A stretch of 64,000 nt of DNA, taken from the NCBI GenBank assembly GCA_003024175.1, contig MDYQ01000007.1, positions 310,001-374,000 on the forward strand, in the 5' to 3' direction. The notes under the pieces are model-generated. The model saw only the letters and a program-made list of their open reading frames with translations. It was not told the origin of the DNA and did no database searches. Shown in pieces: positions 33,955-44,429 of this stretch; the stretch's first letter is position 1; every line of letters begins with the position of its first letter. Both the position numbers and the translations under genes were made by a program. Source of the DNA: Planoprotostelium fungivorum. Taxonomy: Eukaryota; Evosea; Variosea; Cavosteliida; Cavosteliaceae.

Positions 33955-35605
33955 ATGAGTAGACTCGAGGTATGGGGCAACCAGACCACCATGAACATGG
34001 AGAACATTCTCCATACGAATATACTCAGCGCCCACTACTTCAAAGACTTATAGTGAGTGTGAGAATTCGATATGGAAGTTGATGGTCTGCAGTAATTTGA
34101 CATCGTTCCAAGAGGTCTTACACGAACTTAAGAATGAAGTAAAGAATTTGGGTGAGTAATATCTCATCCATGTCTTCCAGAGAGCAGTGTGCGGCGGTAA
34201 AGAATGGAGAAACTGAGCGGTCACTCACTTTATCGGTGGGACCCCACGATTTCAAACCTAAACGATTCATTTTGCATCCTCTAATTCAATGTGCAGAGCC
34301 ATGGGCTTGTAAGCAGCCAAGAACTCCTTCGACAGCTTTCGTCTTGTTGTATAAATTCTTCACCATGAGATTAACAGAGAAGCAAATGGTGCAGCTGATA
34401 GACGATCCCCACAACCAGTAAGCCATCATCACGATACAAATCGTATACCAACACGATGTAGGTACGTTCGAGCAGTTGGTTTCTTGTATCTGAGATACAC
34501 TTGTCCTCCTCAAGATCTATGGAGTTGGTTTGGAAACTACCTCGAAGAAGAGAGCGAGATCTACGTCCGAGGAGCCAAAGCTCTACCAACGTAATGACAA
34601 CTTTCATTTCCATCACATCACATTTCATCACATCATTCTCATCTCATTTCTCCTCACTGTCTATCAGGACCTTTGGAAGATATCTGGCCGAACTCCTCAC
34701 CGAAATCAAATACTTTGACACCGTATTCCCCCGCATTCCGGTGCCCGTCCAACGCGAGATCGAGAAGGCCATGTCACAGATACCTTCCCTCCAGAAGAAC
34801 AACAACCGTGACAACACCCGCAGGAAGAGCTCGCGCTCCATATCTCCCGTAGACAAGAAGAGGAGCGTCTCGCCCAGGAGGAATGATAGAAGGAGGAGTC
34901 CATCACCGAGAAGAAACGATAGAAGGAGAAGTCCGTCGCCGAGAAGAAATGATAGGAGGAGGAGTCCATCACCGAGAAGGAATGACAGAAGGAGAAGTCC
35001 GTCGCCGAGAAGAAATGACAGGAGGAGGAGTCCATCACCCAGAGGTGATCGTTTGTGTCATCATCACGATCGTAATGATGATCGTCGATCGCAATGATGA
35101 TCGTCGATCGCGATGACTGATGGACGTAGGAAGGAGAGACGATCGATACAGAGACGACCGAAGGCGTGGTGATAACCGCGATGGTGATCGTCACGTCATC
35201 TCCTCGCATCATCTCATCCACCCTTCAGACGACAGAAAGAGGAGGAGAAGCACCAGCCGTGACAGGAGATCTCCTTCTCCCAAGAAGATCAAGGAAGAAG
35301 AAAAGAACACCATCATTGAAAAGTGAGAGGTCACGTGACCGATTCGAGCTGACCCACTCGACAGATCTGCATCACCGGAGATATCGGCTGTACCCAGGAC
35401 CAACTTGGAGGATTTAAAGAAGATGTACGGTGGTGGTGGTTCTTCCAGCGTGAGTGACAGAGAGAAGAGGAGGGGACTGAAGAGAAGCAGGAAGCGAAGA
35501 GCTCTAGCTCTTACGAGGCAGAAACGATTCGAATCGGTGGCAGGCGTTGAGAATAAATATCTCGCAGATTTCCATCACGATCACCGACACGATCTCCTGC
35601 TCTAA
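33955..35605 (+). CDS. prp38: Pre-mRNA splicing factor PRP38 (PRP38B-type, with RS tail)
   Basis: Starts MSRLEVWGNQTTMNMENIL and contains the PRP38 domain: HTNILSAHYFKDLYNLTSF, TAFVLLYKFFTMRLTEKQM, YVRAVGFLYLRYTCPPQDLW, TFGRYLAELLTEIKYFDTVF and the hallmark FPRIPVPVQREIE. An Arg/Ser tail follows, built largely from five 11-residue repeats and then SRDRRSPSPKK. PRP38 is needed for activation of the spliceosome (B complex, release of U1/U4). About seven introns; one near 35046-35128 is rich in palindromic GATCGTCGATCG. The 3' end from YGGGGSSS could include another short intron, so the last 50 residues are less sure. Confidence 0.88.
34879..35043 (+). repeat. Five tandem 33-nt units encoding RNDRRRSPSPR
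   Basis: Coding minisatellite in the RS domain of PRP38: five units of 33 nt with only third-position and a few synonymous differences. Each encodes the same 11 residues, so the protein repeat is under selection or was recently amplified. Confidence 0.9.
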
Positions 35606-35863
35606 TCCATCATGTTCATGTCTTTGATACCCTCGGTGGTAGCTCTCGTGTCATCAAACACGTGTGGGACGGATGATTACGAACCCAGGACCCTCCGCTT
35701 GAGGTCTTTGTGGTCCGAAGGTCGCATTCTTCTGAATAGAAGTACCCGAAATTTGCTTTTGGGTCACAAACCACCGAACAGGGTCCTACTTCTCCTGCGA
35801 CTCCATCCGTTGAGTCGTACAGTACTCTGTCTATCATATCGATCGGCCTGTTTAGTGGTGGTC

Positions 35864-37738
35864 ATGAGCTCATACGGTCCAGCTGACAATGAGGGTGATT
35901 ATCTGGGATCGAGATCACTTCCACCCTCCTCTGCACTCCCGAGTTCTATATCGGCAGTCGCCCTCATCGTCATTCCATTCATCTGGTTTCTCTACCGTCG
36001 CATGCACAGATATGAAGATTCACAGAAGAAATTCTGCAAGGAACATGGTAGATTCGGGGTATCTTTCACTGTCAACAACGTAACAAAGGCCGTCCAGCTG
36101 GAGCGTCGCGCTTTTCCGATCGTCTTGAACGACAGCTCCTGCTTTAACGTCATCAACGACGAGACCCTTGCAGAACTATCTATATCGAAGGAAGAGGCAA
36201 CCTTCTGGTCGAGTAGAGATGCCAATAGGATGGTGGTTTGTGGGGATTATCACGGGTCAGGTGAGATTAGCGCAGCTGCGGTGTAATGACTCCCGCAGGT
36301 ATATCGCTTCAGTACGATAAAGTTCTCTCGTCATCGAGCTCCCAAGTCAGTGTGGAGGAGCACAAAGTCGTCGAATTCAGTCAGTGGTACTTTTCCACCA
36401 ACACGAACAAGCTGAAATTGGAGGATGACGTCGTCAACAGCATGCTATTAGTCAGGGACGGTGCGACAGCTCGGGAGTTCTTGAACCGATACGGATCACA
36501 CATCATCGTGGGCCGTCAAAGAGTCGGACGTGAGCACCCTCGAAGATGATCACTCCATCCTCCATCGTCATCACACGCGCTGACTGATCGCTAATCAGTA
36601 TATCACGTGGGTAGCTCCTCCGAAGAGATTCACTCCACTTCAAACTCCACTGCCTATCAATTCGGACTAGGTATGACATGACTCTAACTTCTTCTCACCC
36701 TCACCAGAACTGTGCCTGAAATTCGTGTCCGTATTGTTCGGTGGTAGTTTCGGTCGCACCGACACGAGAGAGACCTTACACAAAACCTCTCGCACTCAGG
36801 GCAACGGATCCAGAGAAGCATTCGAGAGGGTGTGAAGACTGTTTGCACGATTTTAAGTCTCCTTACTCTAGCAGAGAAAATTCGACCCAACCCTGTGGAA
36901 GATCGTCGACAGCGACATCTACAACATGGTACCCATCTGGAAGATCAAGTCGGAGCCATCTGCACTGCTTGACGAGTGCCGATTGCAGCTGGAGAAGTAT
37001 TGGAGAAAGGCGTTGCCCCACTCTGAACACGATAAATCGTTGATCGCGACCGTTTACCACGACAGGCTGACTGATCACATCGGAACCTCTGAAGAGACGG
37101 GAGGGGTAGAGAGATCGAGGAGGGTCAGCCTGACCGGTCGCTATCTCAAACAGATCGAGGTGACGACGTGAATCACCGCATCTGACTCACAAGGAACAGT
37201 TCATCAACGAGCAGACCGACGGATTCCTCTTGTGTGGTGATGACAACCTTCCCGTCAATATCTCTATCAAAAACGAGAAGTGAGATTGATATTATCTTTA
37301 TGATAGACGTCTCGCAGATGGAGGATGACGTAGATTAGGTATCTCCGTGTGACCTGGACCGAAGATAAAAACGAATCCATCTGTGGTTTCAAGATCAGAA
37401 AATTGGAACCTCCTCTCGAAGAATTGACCAGCAGGTGATGATCGACTCGCGGAGACGCCGTGATCTGACCATGATGAAGCTATCAATATGGATCGAGTGG
37501 TGTGGGAGCATGGGTTTCTCAGAAGAAACACTTCTGCCACGTCCTCGAGCCCGATCGGACCTTGTCATCTCGTGAGCCCGTCGGTCACGATCTCAAGCTG
37601 CTCCTCAACACGAATGCGGAGAAGAACAAGGCTGAATGGAATGGTCACGTGGGGGTTGAGAAGACTGATGTCAGCAAGGCCTTCTCCCTCGTGTGGGACA
37701 AGAAGGACCCTGCCTCCTCCGCTTCTGGTCGTCGTTGA
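35864..37738 (+). CDS. Membrane-tethered MACPF/perforin-like protein
   Basis: Starts MSSYGPADNEGDYLGSRSL. A single hydrophobic helix near residues 28-48 (SAVALIVIPFIWFLYRRM) acts as signal-anchor. The following domain contains ARRAF-like strands, KLKLEDDVVNSMLLVRDGA, the MACPF-type signature FLNRYGSHIIVG, VSVLFGGSFGRTDTRETLH, IVDSDIYNMVPIWKI and RVSLTGRYLKQIE. The C-terminal part has beta-rich sequence (YLRVTWTEDKNESICGFKI, EWNGHVGVEKTDV). MACPF proteins oligomerise into membrane pores; a membrane-tethered form in an amoeba could act on engulfed prey or own membranes (inference). About eight introns of ~40-55 nt. The family call rests mainly on the YGSH motif and surrounding pattern. Confidence 0.55.
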
Positions 37739-37898
37739 TGTGGAAGCGATTCTCAGATCCAGTTGAAGATTGGATGAGGAAGTCCTTCTTTATAAAGGAA
37801 AACACCATTATATTGTCGGATGGAAGCTTATCTTCAAACTGTGCAAGAGCAAGCTCACGATATGACACCACTGGTATAGAATTTTAATTAGCTCCCAC

Positions 37899-38310
37899 TT
37901 ATACCTCTCCAATTTTAACACCTTCGGCCCATCGAACTCCTTTGCAATTACTCATGTACTCCTTCGGAGAGGGAACCTTCCAGATCTCAAGCTTTCCTGC
38001 GATTCCCTCTCTGATGATGCAACTCCACTTTGGCGCAAGTTGAAAGTCTATCCTAGGCTTGTGCGGATAACTCTTAACCGAGTCCGTACCTATGGCCCAA
38101 ATCGTGACGTTCAACTGAAAGTTGGGTGAGACAATGCAACATGATGTGAGTTCTCACCATCCACGCCGCCAAAAGGTACTCGTCGCAGTCGAAACCGCCG
38201 GGCACTATGATTCGACGATCAAAGCAGCTGTTGCCCCCTCCGGAGTAAGTTACGTGGACCAGCACACGTGTTTCAGATTGGTTAACAAAGAAGGACTGGC
38301 AAGTGCCCAT
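37899..38310 (-). CDS. Small protein with N-myristoylation-type start, unrecognised
   Basis: Two exons joined across a 43-nt intron (donor GTGAGAACTC, acceptor CTTTCAG). It begins MGTCQSFFVNQSETRVLVHV; Gly2 with Cys4 and Ser6 suggests myristoylation and palmitoylation. It continues GGGNSCFDRRIIVPGGFDC, LNVTIWAIGTDSVKSY, FQLAPKWSCIIREGIAGKL and ends GVKIGEV. About 121 residues, beta-rich by pattern. It lies between, and opposite in strand to, the MACPF-like and lipase-GTPase genes. Confidence 0.65.
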
Positions 38311-38596
38311 GGACGAACGATGTGGTCTGTTTTTGTCAATCGTGGCACAAGTTTCGTGTCATCAAGATGCACCTCCTTTGTCCTTGGCGATTCTGCAGAA
38401 ATGCGAACATGTTGGACAAAATGTGACCCAAAACACCTTGCGATTCGTAAGTAAAAGACAGCGCATTCTTCTGAAACGCTCTGACCACTTATTCCGCTGA
38501 GTGAACAGAGTACAGCAAGAGATACAACGCAAAAGGAGCGGTGAGAGTCCGATGGTGTGAAAAAAGTGGCTCTGATGCAACTCAGCGACTTCACCA

Positions 38597-40410
38597 ATGA
38601 CGGTAACGCAGGAGCTCCTTCTCTGTATATTCTTTCTCGGCGCATTCCCTCTCGTCATCTTCCTATTGTATCGCCCTGCAAGGAAACACCAACCAGATGC
38701 AGCCCTCTTCCTGCCCTACGCTCGCCTGGCAGAGATCAGTTACAAGGATCTTAGAACACCAATCACGGGAAAAGGCTACGAATTTGAACACGTAGGTGAT
38801 CTACTCAATCGTCGCGTTCAGATCTGGAGGAAAGTCTTATTTTCAAAATCACCGGGCTCGCCCAAATACGTTGTCGTCATACGAGGTACCTCCACCATCC
38901 AAGACTTGTTCCAGGACCTACACCTCGTGGTTGGAGCGACCGGATTCCACACAAATGATCTCATACGCACGGTAGAGCAGATCGATCGGCAGCTTTCCAA
39001 TCAAGATTACGTAGCCGATCTCTCGAAGGAAAAGATCACATTCGTGGGTCACTCGCTGGGTGGCAGCATCGCGGAGAGCCTTTTGATCTGTCGTCATTTC
39101 AAGGGCATCAAGGGTTGCACGGCCATCAGTTTCGACTCCCCAGGACAACCGGACCACTTTCACAGCACGTATCAGACGGCAGAATGCGTCGAAGGCTCAT
39201 ACACTCTCAACTCTACACCCAACCTCGTCAACATGATGTTCAAGAGCCGCGCTCGATACTTTTACGTCTGTGGATCCGGTCAAGATTTCGCCATCCAGCA
39301 GGTGGTAGCCACTGTGGTCGCATGCGTGGGCCAGCCTGTTTTGAGTTTGGCTCGTACCTTCATGGGCCACAACGTTGCCGCTCACGGCATGGTCAACATC
39401 CGAGAACACGTCGAGAGGGGAGAGATTGCTCTTCACGACCAGGCCAGTTGGATCTTACTGTCTTCACAATGCCTCGGAGGGATCTCAAGGGCCGCCTCAC
39501 TGGTGTCTCCGCCGTTTCGTCACTTGTACAATCGCGTGTGGAAAGGAACCACTCTCCCTTTAGCTCCCACTATTCCAGAGGCGGCTTCAGTCGCTATCAG
39601 GACCGCAGTGGTTCCTCCTTCACCTTCTCTCGATAATGCGCCACGGACCACGTCCGATCTCCCTGAAGGGTTCGAGAACATTCAGCTCTTCCAGCAGTAT
39701 CACGTGACCGAGAGAGACTGGCAGAGACTGCAGGAATGGTGGAGGTCCACGGATGTCATCATTCCTTTCTTTGGTGCGAGTGGTTCCGGAAAATCTACGA
39801 CACTGAATCGACTCTGTCTGGAGGCCGGTGGAGTGGGTAACATACCCACCGGTGGTGGAGTGAATAATTCCACCTCCCCCGTACTCATTCCCTTCTTTGA
39901 TGACTGTGAGGTGAGACGACTGAAAAATTCCGACGGCGTACTCAAGTGTCACAGGGGAGAGTTTTTCTGTTGGATTGGCCCGGATTTGGCGCCGAACGAT
40001 TGGTGAGGAACGAGGCTTTCATTCGTGGCCTCCGTAAGACAATGGAGATGTTGTACGACAAGATCGTCTGTGCCGTGTACATTGCCTCCGAACTACCCTT
40101 GGACTGCATCACCGATGTGTACAAGATTCTGGTCAGAATGGAGTTGAAGGTGCTTCCGGTTCTGAACGCCAAGAACTGCCGTACACCGGGAGATTTGGAG
40201 GCCAGACTGAGGAATTGGAGAAGTGTCGTGAATGATATGACGGCGTACATTGCTGAGGGCAATGATGATCCAACGGGAGCTACGTGGAAGAGTTTCAGAG
40301 ATTTGTTTGGACAGCATGTGAACCTCAATCGACAGAGCAACGTAGCAGCTGCGCAGTTGAGAGGAAGGGAGAAGAAGTGGTGGTTTGCTAGGATGTGTAA
40401 CATCATATAA
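38597..40410 (+). CDS. Membrane-anchored lipase fused to a P-loop GTPase domain
   Basis: One large exon (38597 to about 39909), a 44-nt intron with donor GTGAGACG, and a last exon to TAA 40408; about 590 residues. Residues 5-25 (QELLLCIFFLGAFPLVIFLL) form an N-terminal membrane anchor. The alpha/beta-hydrolase resembles class-3 lipases: YVVVIRGTSTIQDLFQDL, the nucleophile elbow FVGHSLGGS, and SFDSPGQPDHF. After a Pro/Ser linker comes a G domain: Walker A FFGASGSGKSTTLNRLC (near 39774), and after the intron the G3-type motif FLLDWPGFGAE, then IVCAVYIASELPLD and VLPVLNAKNCRTPGD at the position of a degenerate G4. I know of no named family with this order. Activity of either half is inference from intact motifs. 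Confidence 0.75.
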
Positions 40411-40764
40411 AATTAAGGGTAGAAGTGTAAATTGTCACCTGCTGTACAGTTGGTGGGAGATGAGTGACAAGCTTTTGACTATGCATCACTAAAAAGGTCT
40501 GTACCACTCATCAATTTCACTTGTGTGAACAATCTTACACGGTTTGTAAACACAGATGTTGGAGACTTCCGTACCCAAGTTCATACGGTGTGTCAAAGAT
40601 GATCACGCACGGTGATGCTCAATGTTTGCGAGTCATCTTCGGCAGATATGAAAGTAAAAGCTCGATGTAGATGGCCACGTGGCAGTGAAGTCTGCTCACA
40701 TCATATCTCAGCACAACGATCCACTGAGGGGGGGAAGAGTGCGATGTCAGTGGAGTAAAAGATA
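40411..40764. other. Intergenic spacer before tRNA block
   Basis: No ORF. It contains the 3' end of the lipase-GTPase gene and the 3' flank of the degenerate tRNA-Ser copy, including a GCCACGTGGC palindrome at 40674-40683. Confidence 0.5.
40674..40683. repeat. GCCACGTGGC palindrome, 82 bp downstream of tRNA-Ser-like copy
   Basis: Perfect 10-bp palindrome containing CACGTG, followed on the tRNA-sense strand by ATCTACATCGAGC. The same block recurs at fixed distance from three other tRNA-Ser genes. Confidence 0.8.
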
Positions 40765-40846
40765 AGACAGCGGAGAGATTCGAACTCACGCATCCGAAGA
40801 TTACAGTCTTAACAGTCTGTAGCCATAACCACTCGTCCACGCTATC
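40765..40846 (-). pseudogene. Diverged tRNA-Ser-like gene (probable pseudogene), anticodon position reads GTT
   Basis: Aligns end to end with the tRNA-Ser(GCU) genes in this window. Acceptor stem GATAGCG/CGCTGTC and the T-loop TTCGAAT are kept. The anticodon arm differs: ACAGA-CTGTTAAG-ACTGT has one extra loop base, and GTT occupies the anticodon position. The variable arm changed on both sides (ACC/GGT to ATC/GAT), keeping pairing, but the T stem lost one pair (GTGAG/CTCTC). Mixed compensatory and damaging changes make function doubtful. Confidence 0.65.
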
Positions 40847-40933
40847 CTCGTAACTTGAGTATCACGCATCACAATGACGTCATTATGCAGATTGCGTAGA
40901 TAACACCTCGCGTTGCACGACACGTCATCACAA

Positions 40934-41020
40934 GCTCGATTAGCTCAGTTGGTTAGAGCACCGTGCTAATACACGTCCCACGACACGCGGGGGTCGCAGG
41001 TTCGATCCCTGCATTGAGCA
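40934..41020 (+). tRNA. tRNA-Ile(AAU) with 13-nt intron, copy 1
   Basis: Acceptor stem GCTCGAT/ATTGAGC, D arm TAGCTCAGTTGGTTAGAGCA (A box), T arm GCAGG-TTCGATC-CCTGC (B box). The anticodon stem CCGTG/CGCGG closes with a loop reading CTAATA then A; the extra 13 nt CACGTCCCACGAC after position 37 are a canonical-position tRNA intron. Anticodon AAT gives isoleucine. A T-run follows (CCTTTTA). Confidence 0.92.
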
Positions 41021-41188
41021 TATCCTTTTACTGTCTGTTCTCAATCTCCTTCGAAGCATTCGCTGGTTAGCTTGTGCAAGCTGTTCTACTTTGTATCTCC
41101 CCTTCTACATCAAAAGAGAGAGTTACAATCAATCACCTCTCTCTAATTCATCTTCCGCGGATATAAGAGAAAAAGCTCAATGTAGATT

Positions 41189-41198
41189 GCCACGTGGC
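41189..41198. repeat. GCCACGTGGC palindrome, 81 bp downstream of tRNA-Ser copy
   Basis: Same palindrome and following ATCTACATTGAGC on the tRNA-sense strand as at 40674, 52409 and 53161. Confidence 0.8.
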
Positions 41199-41278
41199 AT
41201 TGTAGTCTATGCATATCATTTCTTGACAATAGCTCCACAGAGGGAGGGAAGAGTGAGATGTCTGAGTAGTAAAAGGTA

Positions 41279-41359
41279 CGACAGCGGAGAGATTCGAACT
41301 CTCGCACCCGAAGGTAACAGATTAGCAGTCTGCCGCCTTAACCACTCGGCCACGCTATC
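41279..41359 (-). tRNA. tRNA-Ser(GCU)
   Basis: Acceptor GATAGCG/CGCTGTC, D arm GTGGCCGAGTGGTTAAGGC, anticodon arm GCAGA-CTGCTAA-TCTGT (anticodon GCT), long variable arm ACC-TTCG-GGT, T arm GAGAG-TTCGAAT-CTCTC. Identical in the mature region to the copies at 52249 and 53000. Convergent with tRNA-Ile copy 1. Confidence 0.93.
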
Positions 41360-41500
41360 TTCGTGTTTGACGGCTCATGTAAGGCTTGCATAATCATAGA
41401 TAGGCGAGATGATGTCGAATTCTTGCAAGACGAAACGCAATTTCCTAACTTTTATTTTGTTGGTGTGTAAATATAATCAGAGACATCTGACCATCGAAAA

Positions 41501-42329
41501 ATGAGCAAGCCGACAGTCGTAGTGTGGGGAGGTGCCGGAGCTCTGGGGCAAGAGATTGTTTCAGAATTGAAGAAGGAGAACGCTACTGTTATCAGTGTCG
41601 ATCTCAGGGCCAACAGCGCAGCCGACCAGTCAGTTGTCATCAAATCGGATGGCACCAAAGAGGATGCTCAGTCAGTTCTCGACGCTGTCCAGAAAGTCGT
41701 CATCAATGGTAATTCGGTTTCATCATCATGTTCTAATTGGATCAGGTGTCGATGCTCTGATTTGTGTCGCTGGAGGATTCGAAATGGGGTCTTTCAATAG
41801 CCCAGACATCTTCGCCCAGGTGATGTCTAAAAGCTGTGAATGCAACTGACGTGGACGCAGTTAGAAAAGATGTACGCTTTTAATGTCAGAAGTTCCTTCG
41901 CTTCGTCTTGGGTGGCTTCTCACACCCTCAACGCGAATGGTCTGCTCGTTCTCACTGGTGCATGGGGTGCATTCAACAAGCCCACACCCTTCTTATCCGC
42001 ATACGGAGCCGCAAAGGCAGCGACTCACCATCTGACGACCTCTTTAGCCGCTTCCACCAGCGATTTCAAACAAGGAGGTGTGTTCATTGCAACATCATGA
42101 TCCTCTGACAAAGACAGTGAGTGTCGTCTGTATGCTTCCAGTCATGTTGGACACCCCCATGAACAGGAGCTCTGCTGGACCCAATGACAAGTTTGATGAT
42201 TGGACACCTCTGAATCACATCGCCAGTCTCATCTCAAAGTGGACCAAGGGACAAGAGAGACCCGCAAATGGCTCTTTCGTCAAGGTCACCACACAATCGG
42301 GAGAGACAAGCACGTCTCTCGTCCAATGA
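41501..42329 (+). CDS. qdpr: Dihydropteridine reductase (quinoid, SDR family)
   Basis: Starts MSKPTVVVWGGAGALGQEIV, a Rossmann glycine motif. Then GVDALICVAGGFEMGSFNS, the helix NVRSSFASSWVASHTL, GLLVLTGAWGAFNKPTPFL, the catalytic SAYGAAKAATHHL (YxxxK) and the QDPR-type segment LPVMLDTPMNR, KFDDWTPLNHIASLI, ERPANGSFVKVTT. The order and spacing match animal dihydropteridine reductase, an NAD(P)H enzyme that regenerates tetrahydrobiopterin in the cytosol. Three or four short introns, near 41710, 41819 and 42080. It is convergent with the GST gene, 38 bp between stops. Confidence 0.88.
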
Positions 42330-42367
42330 AGATGATGATCGCGTCTATTGAGAGATATTCTTTTATT

Positions 42368-43365
42368 TTAAAAACTGGCTCTTTCGAAAAAGGGTTGAAC
42401 CGCTTGCCATAAGGTTCTTAGGTGGCCTTCTGAATCGAAAGACAAGAACCTGCGTGTGTCTTAGGCTCATGCAAATTGTCCATCGTCATCACGCACCTCT
42501 CTAAGATGGCAGGGTCGACCACTCGGAACCAAGCCAGGAAGGACCCCAGAAAGAGATCGGCGTAAGAGGCTGTCCATCATCAGAGACGATCATCTCCCTC
42601 TCTTACCTTTCTCTCCCAAGAAGAAAGGTCCTCCGCTCTTCTTTAAGAGAGGCACGAGTTTATCTCGCACAGTCTGAGACGTTGTCTTCCAAAGAGCTTC
42701 TTCATCGGTCTTGGCTAAGAGCTCTTCGAGAGTGCAGCCGAACGCCTTCGTTCTCGTTTCGTGAAAGTACTGCGCATCGCGTGGAGGGAGGAGTGCATTG
42801 GGTACCTGATGTTCTCAGCTCGAGTCTGATGGAGGTTGGACTCACACGTGGAAGCATGATGGGACGGATGATTCCCATGATGTCACGTTGAACAATGTGT
42901 TGCACCTGTTCGCCGATGTAAGAGACATGGTGCACGTTGATGGAGTTACACCTGCTCGACTGTGGGGTCAGACAATTGCAGAGAGGGTTGTGGTTTCAAC
43001 TCCTCCAGATAGGCCGCAATCCTCGCAGAGTCCATTTTGAATGATGTCTTTCCATCGTCACTGTAGGAGATGGCGGGAAGAGTGTGATGGGGCCAATTGT
43101 CATCTCCTGGGACACTGCGACGATCAGAACGGCACATTGCCAATGAAGATCACCCGAAAGAGGTCAACTTGGGTGTAATGTCTGGATAAGATATCCATTC
43201 TGTCTTATAGTCTAATCCTTTGAAGTTGAGAGCAGCTCTTGCCTTCCACGTGTTGGGTGACCTGAAGATGATGAGGTTGTGACGATCGAATTGGTAGTGG
43301 CCTCACCAACAACCCACGTCAGGGTTCTTGTTGGGTAGATCGTAGAGTGTGATTTGGTTGGACAT
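42368..43365 (-). CDS. Glutathione S-transferase family protein
   Basis: Starts at ATG 43365 (MSNQITLYDLPNKNPDVGC). The joined exons read WSPNTWKARAALNFKGLDYK, WISYPDITPKL, the GST-N strand NWPHHTLPAISYSDDG, and SARIAAYLEELKPQPSLQL. The C-terminal helical domain includes VPNALLPPRDAQYFHETRTK, GGPFFLGEKASYADLFLGS and RFLSFDSEGHLRTLWQA. SPxTWKAR resembles the active-site region of fungal and bacterial GSTs of the LigE/GstA-like group. It likely conjugates or reduces with glutathione in the cytosol. About six introns; the stop at 42368 follows ERASF. Confidence 0.78.
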
Positions 43366-44104
43366 TGTGACGTCAAATGGATAATGGCGTGTAGAAATGA
43401 GTAAGCTTCGATTACAACTCTAGGGTGGACATCACCAACGGTACATTGACAACGACGTTGTTGTCAACATGATCGATTTGAGTCTATATAACAGACACTG
43501 TCGATGCGATCATTGATCTATTGAAGGATAATTCCATCCTGTATAAATATCTACATTCCATATTTGCATGATGCCCGCGTCCCTCTCGATGTGAAGTGAC
43601 CGGCATGCTGTGTCCTGTCCTCTTGAAGACCATACGTGTCCCCCTGGTACTGCTCTTGCGGATGTCTCTCCTCGCGTACCTCGGTTTCCTCGTCGGTTCA
43701 TCTCCGTCCAAGCTCTTCATGAAGCGTTTGCGTTCGTGCGGCTACTTCCTTTGCATTCGTGTTGCTTCGTGTTGGTGTGCGTCTCGAATGGTGTCCAAGG
43801 GAGGTAAATACACGCACACTCCTTAAGAGGTCACCCCAGGGACGAGCAGGGAACTTTCAAGTAGTACCGAGTTCACTTACCTTCTCCATCGTTTAGGTGA
43901 ACTATCCACGTTAACAAGCCGTGATGCCCTGCGATAACGAAGAGCAGCTAATAATCGGTGTCCATGCAACGGTCTCCGCAGATTTTAATTTTCGCAAAGA
44001 TCTTTTTTGAGTCTTTTGGCTGAGATCATCTGTCAAAAGTTCCACCTCTACTTTCCACTCTCTTCAATAACATCTTATCTCACCACACACTCTATCTCGC
44101 GTAA
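43366..44104. other. Intergenic, nothing firmly recognised
   Basis: About 740 bp. Open frames on both strands around 43484-43826 overlap each other and have no family or splice support; they are not called. Left end should hold the GST promoter. Confidence 0.4.
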
Positions 44105-44241
44105 TCATCTCTTCATCCTAGTCCACTCGTCGTTCGAGAGGAGATAGAAGCCACGCGCTTCTTCTCTGCGTCTCAGGAGGGTGGAATCGTGCGACGAGTA
44201 ACGGTGTGTGTCAGCGAGGTCGTCTCTTAAGGTGGCCAGGT
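44105..44241 (-). CDS. Possible terminal exon of an unrecognised gene
   Basis: A 46-codon frame preceded by a good acceptor (CCCTCCTCCAG) reads DLATLRDDLADTHRYSSHD, RRREEARGFYLLSNDEWTR and ends at a stop at 44105. The composition is protein-like, but no upstream exon with a start codon could be joined confidently; a candidate upstream frame (LYNLVLLYRDELTSWFDEK, about 44350-44430) overlaps the DRS1 3' end. It may be a small gene or chance. Confidence 0.3.
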
Positions 44242-44429
44242 CTGGAGGAGGGTGGAACAAATATCAAATATGGGCTATTTTTCAAAGACAAATCGTCAAA
44301 TCTGAGATTTCAACTAAAAGATCAAATATTAAAGGGCTCTTTTTTCAAATGAAAGCAATGTGTTTTTTTCATCGAACCAGGAAGTGAGCTCGTCACGATA
44401 GAGTAGAACCAAGTTGTAAAGTGAGATCT

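Noticed and set aside
43484-43826. Overlapping ORFs on both strands
   Set aside because: They are mutual antisense frames of one stretch; neither has domain or splice support.
43990-44045. U2 snRNA-like string TCTTTTGGCTGAGATCA
   Set aside because: It resembles the U2 5' region, but the branch-recognition GTAGTA and the flanking conserved sequence are absent.
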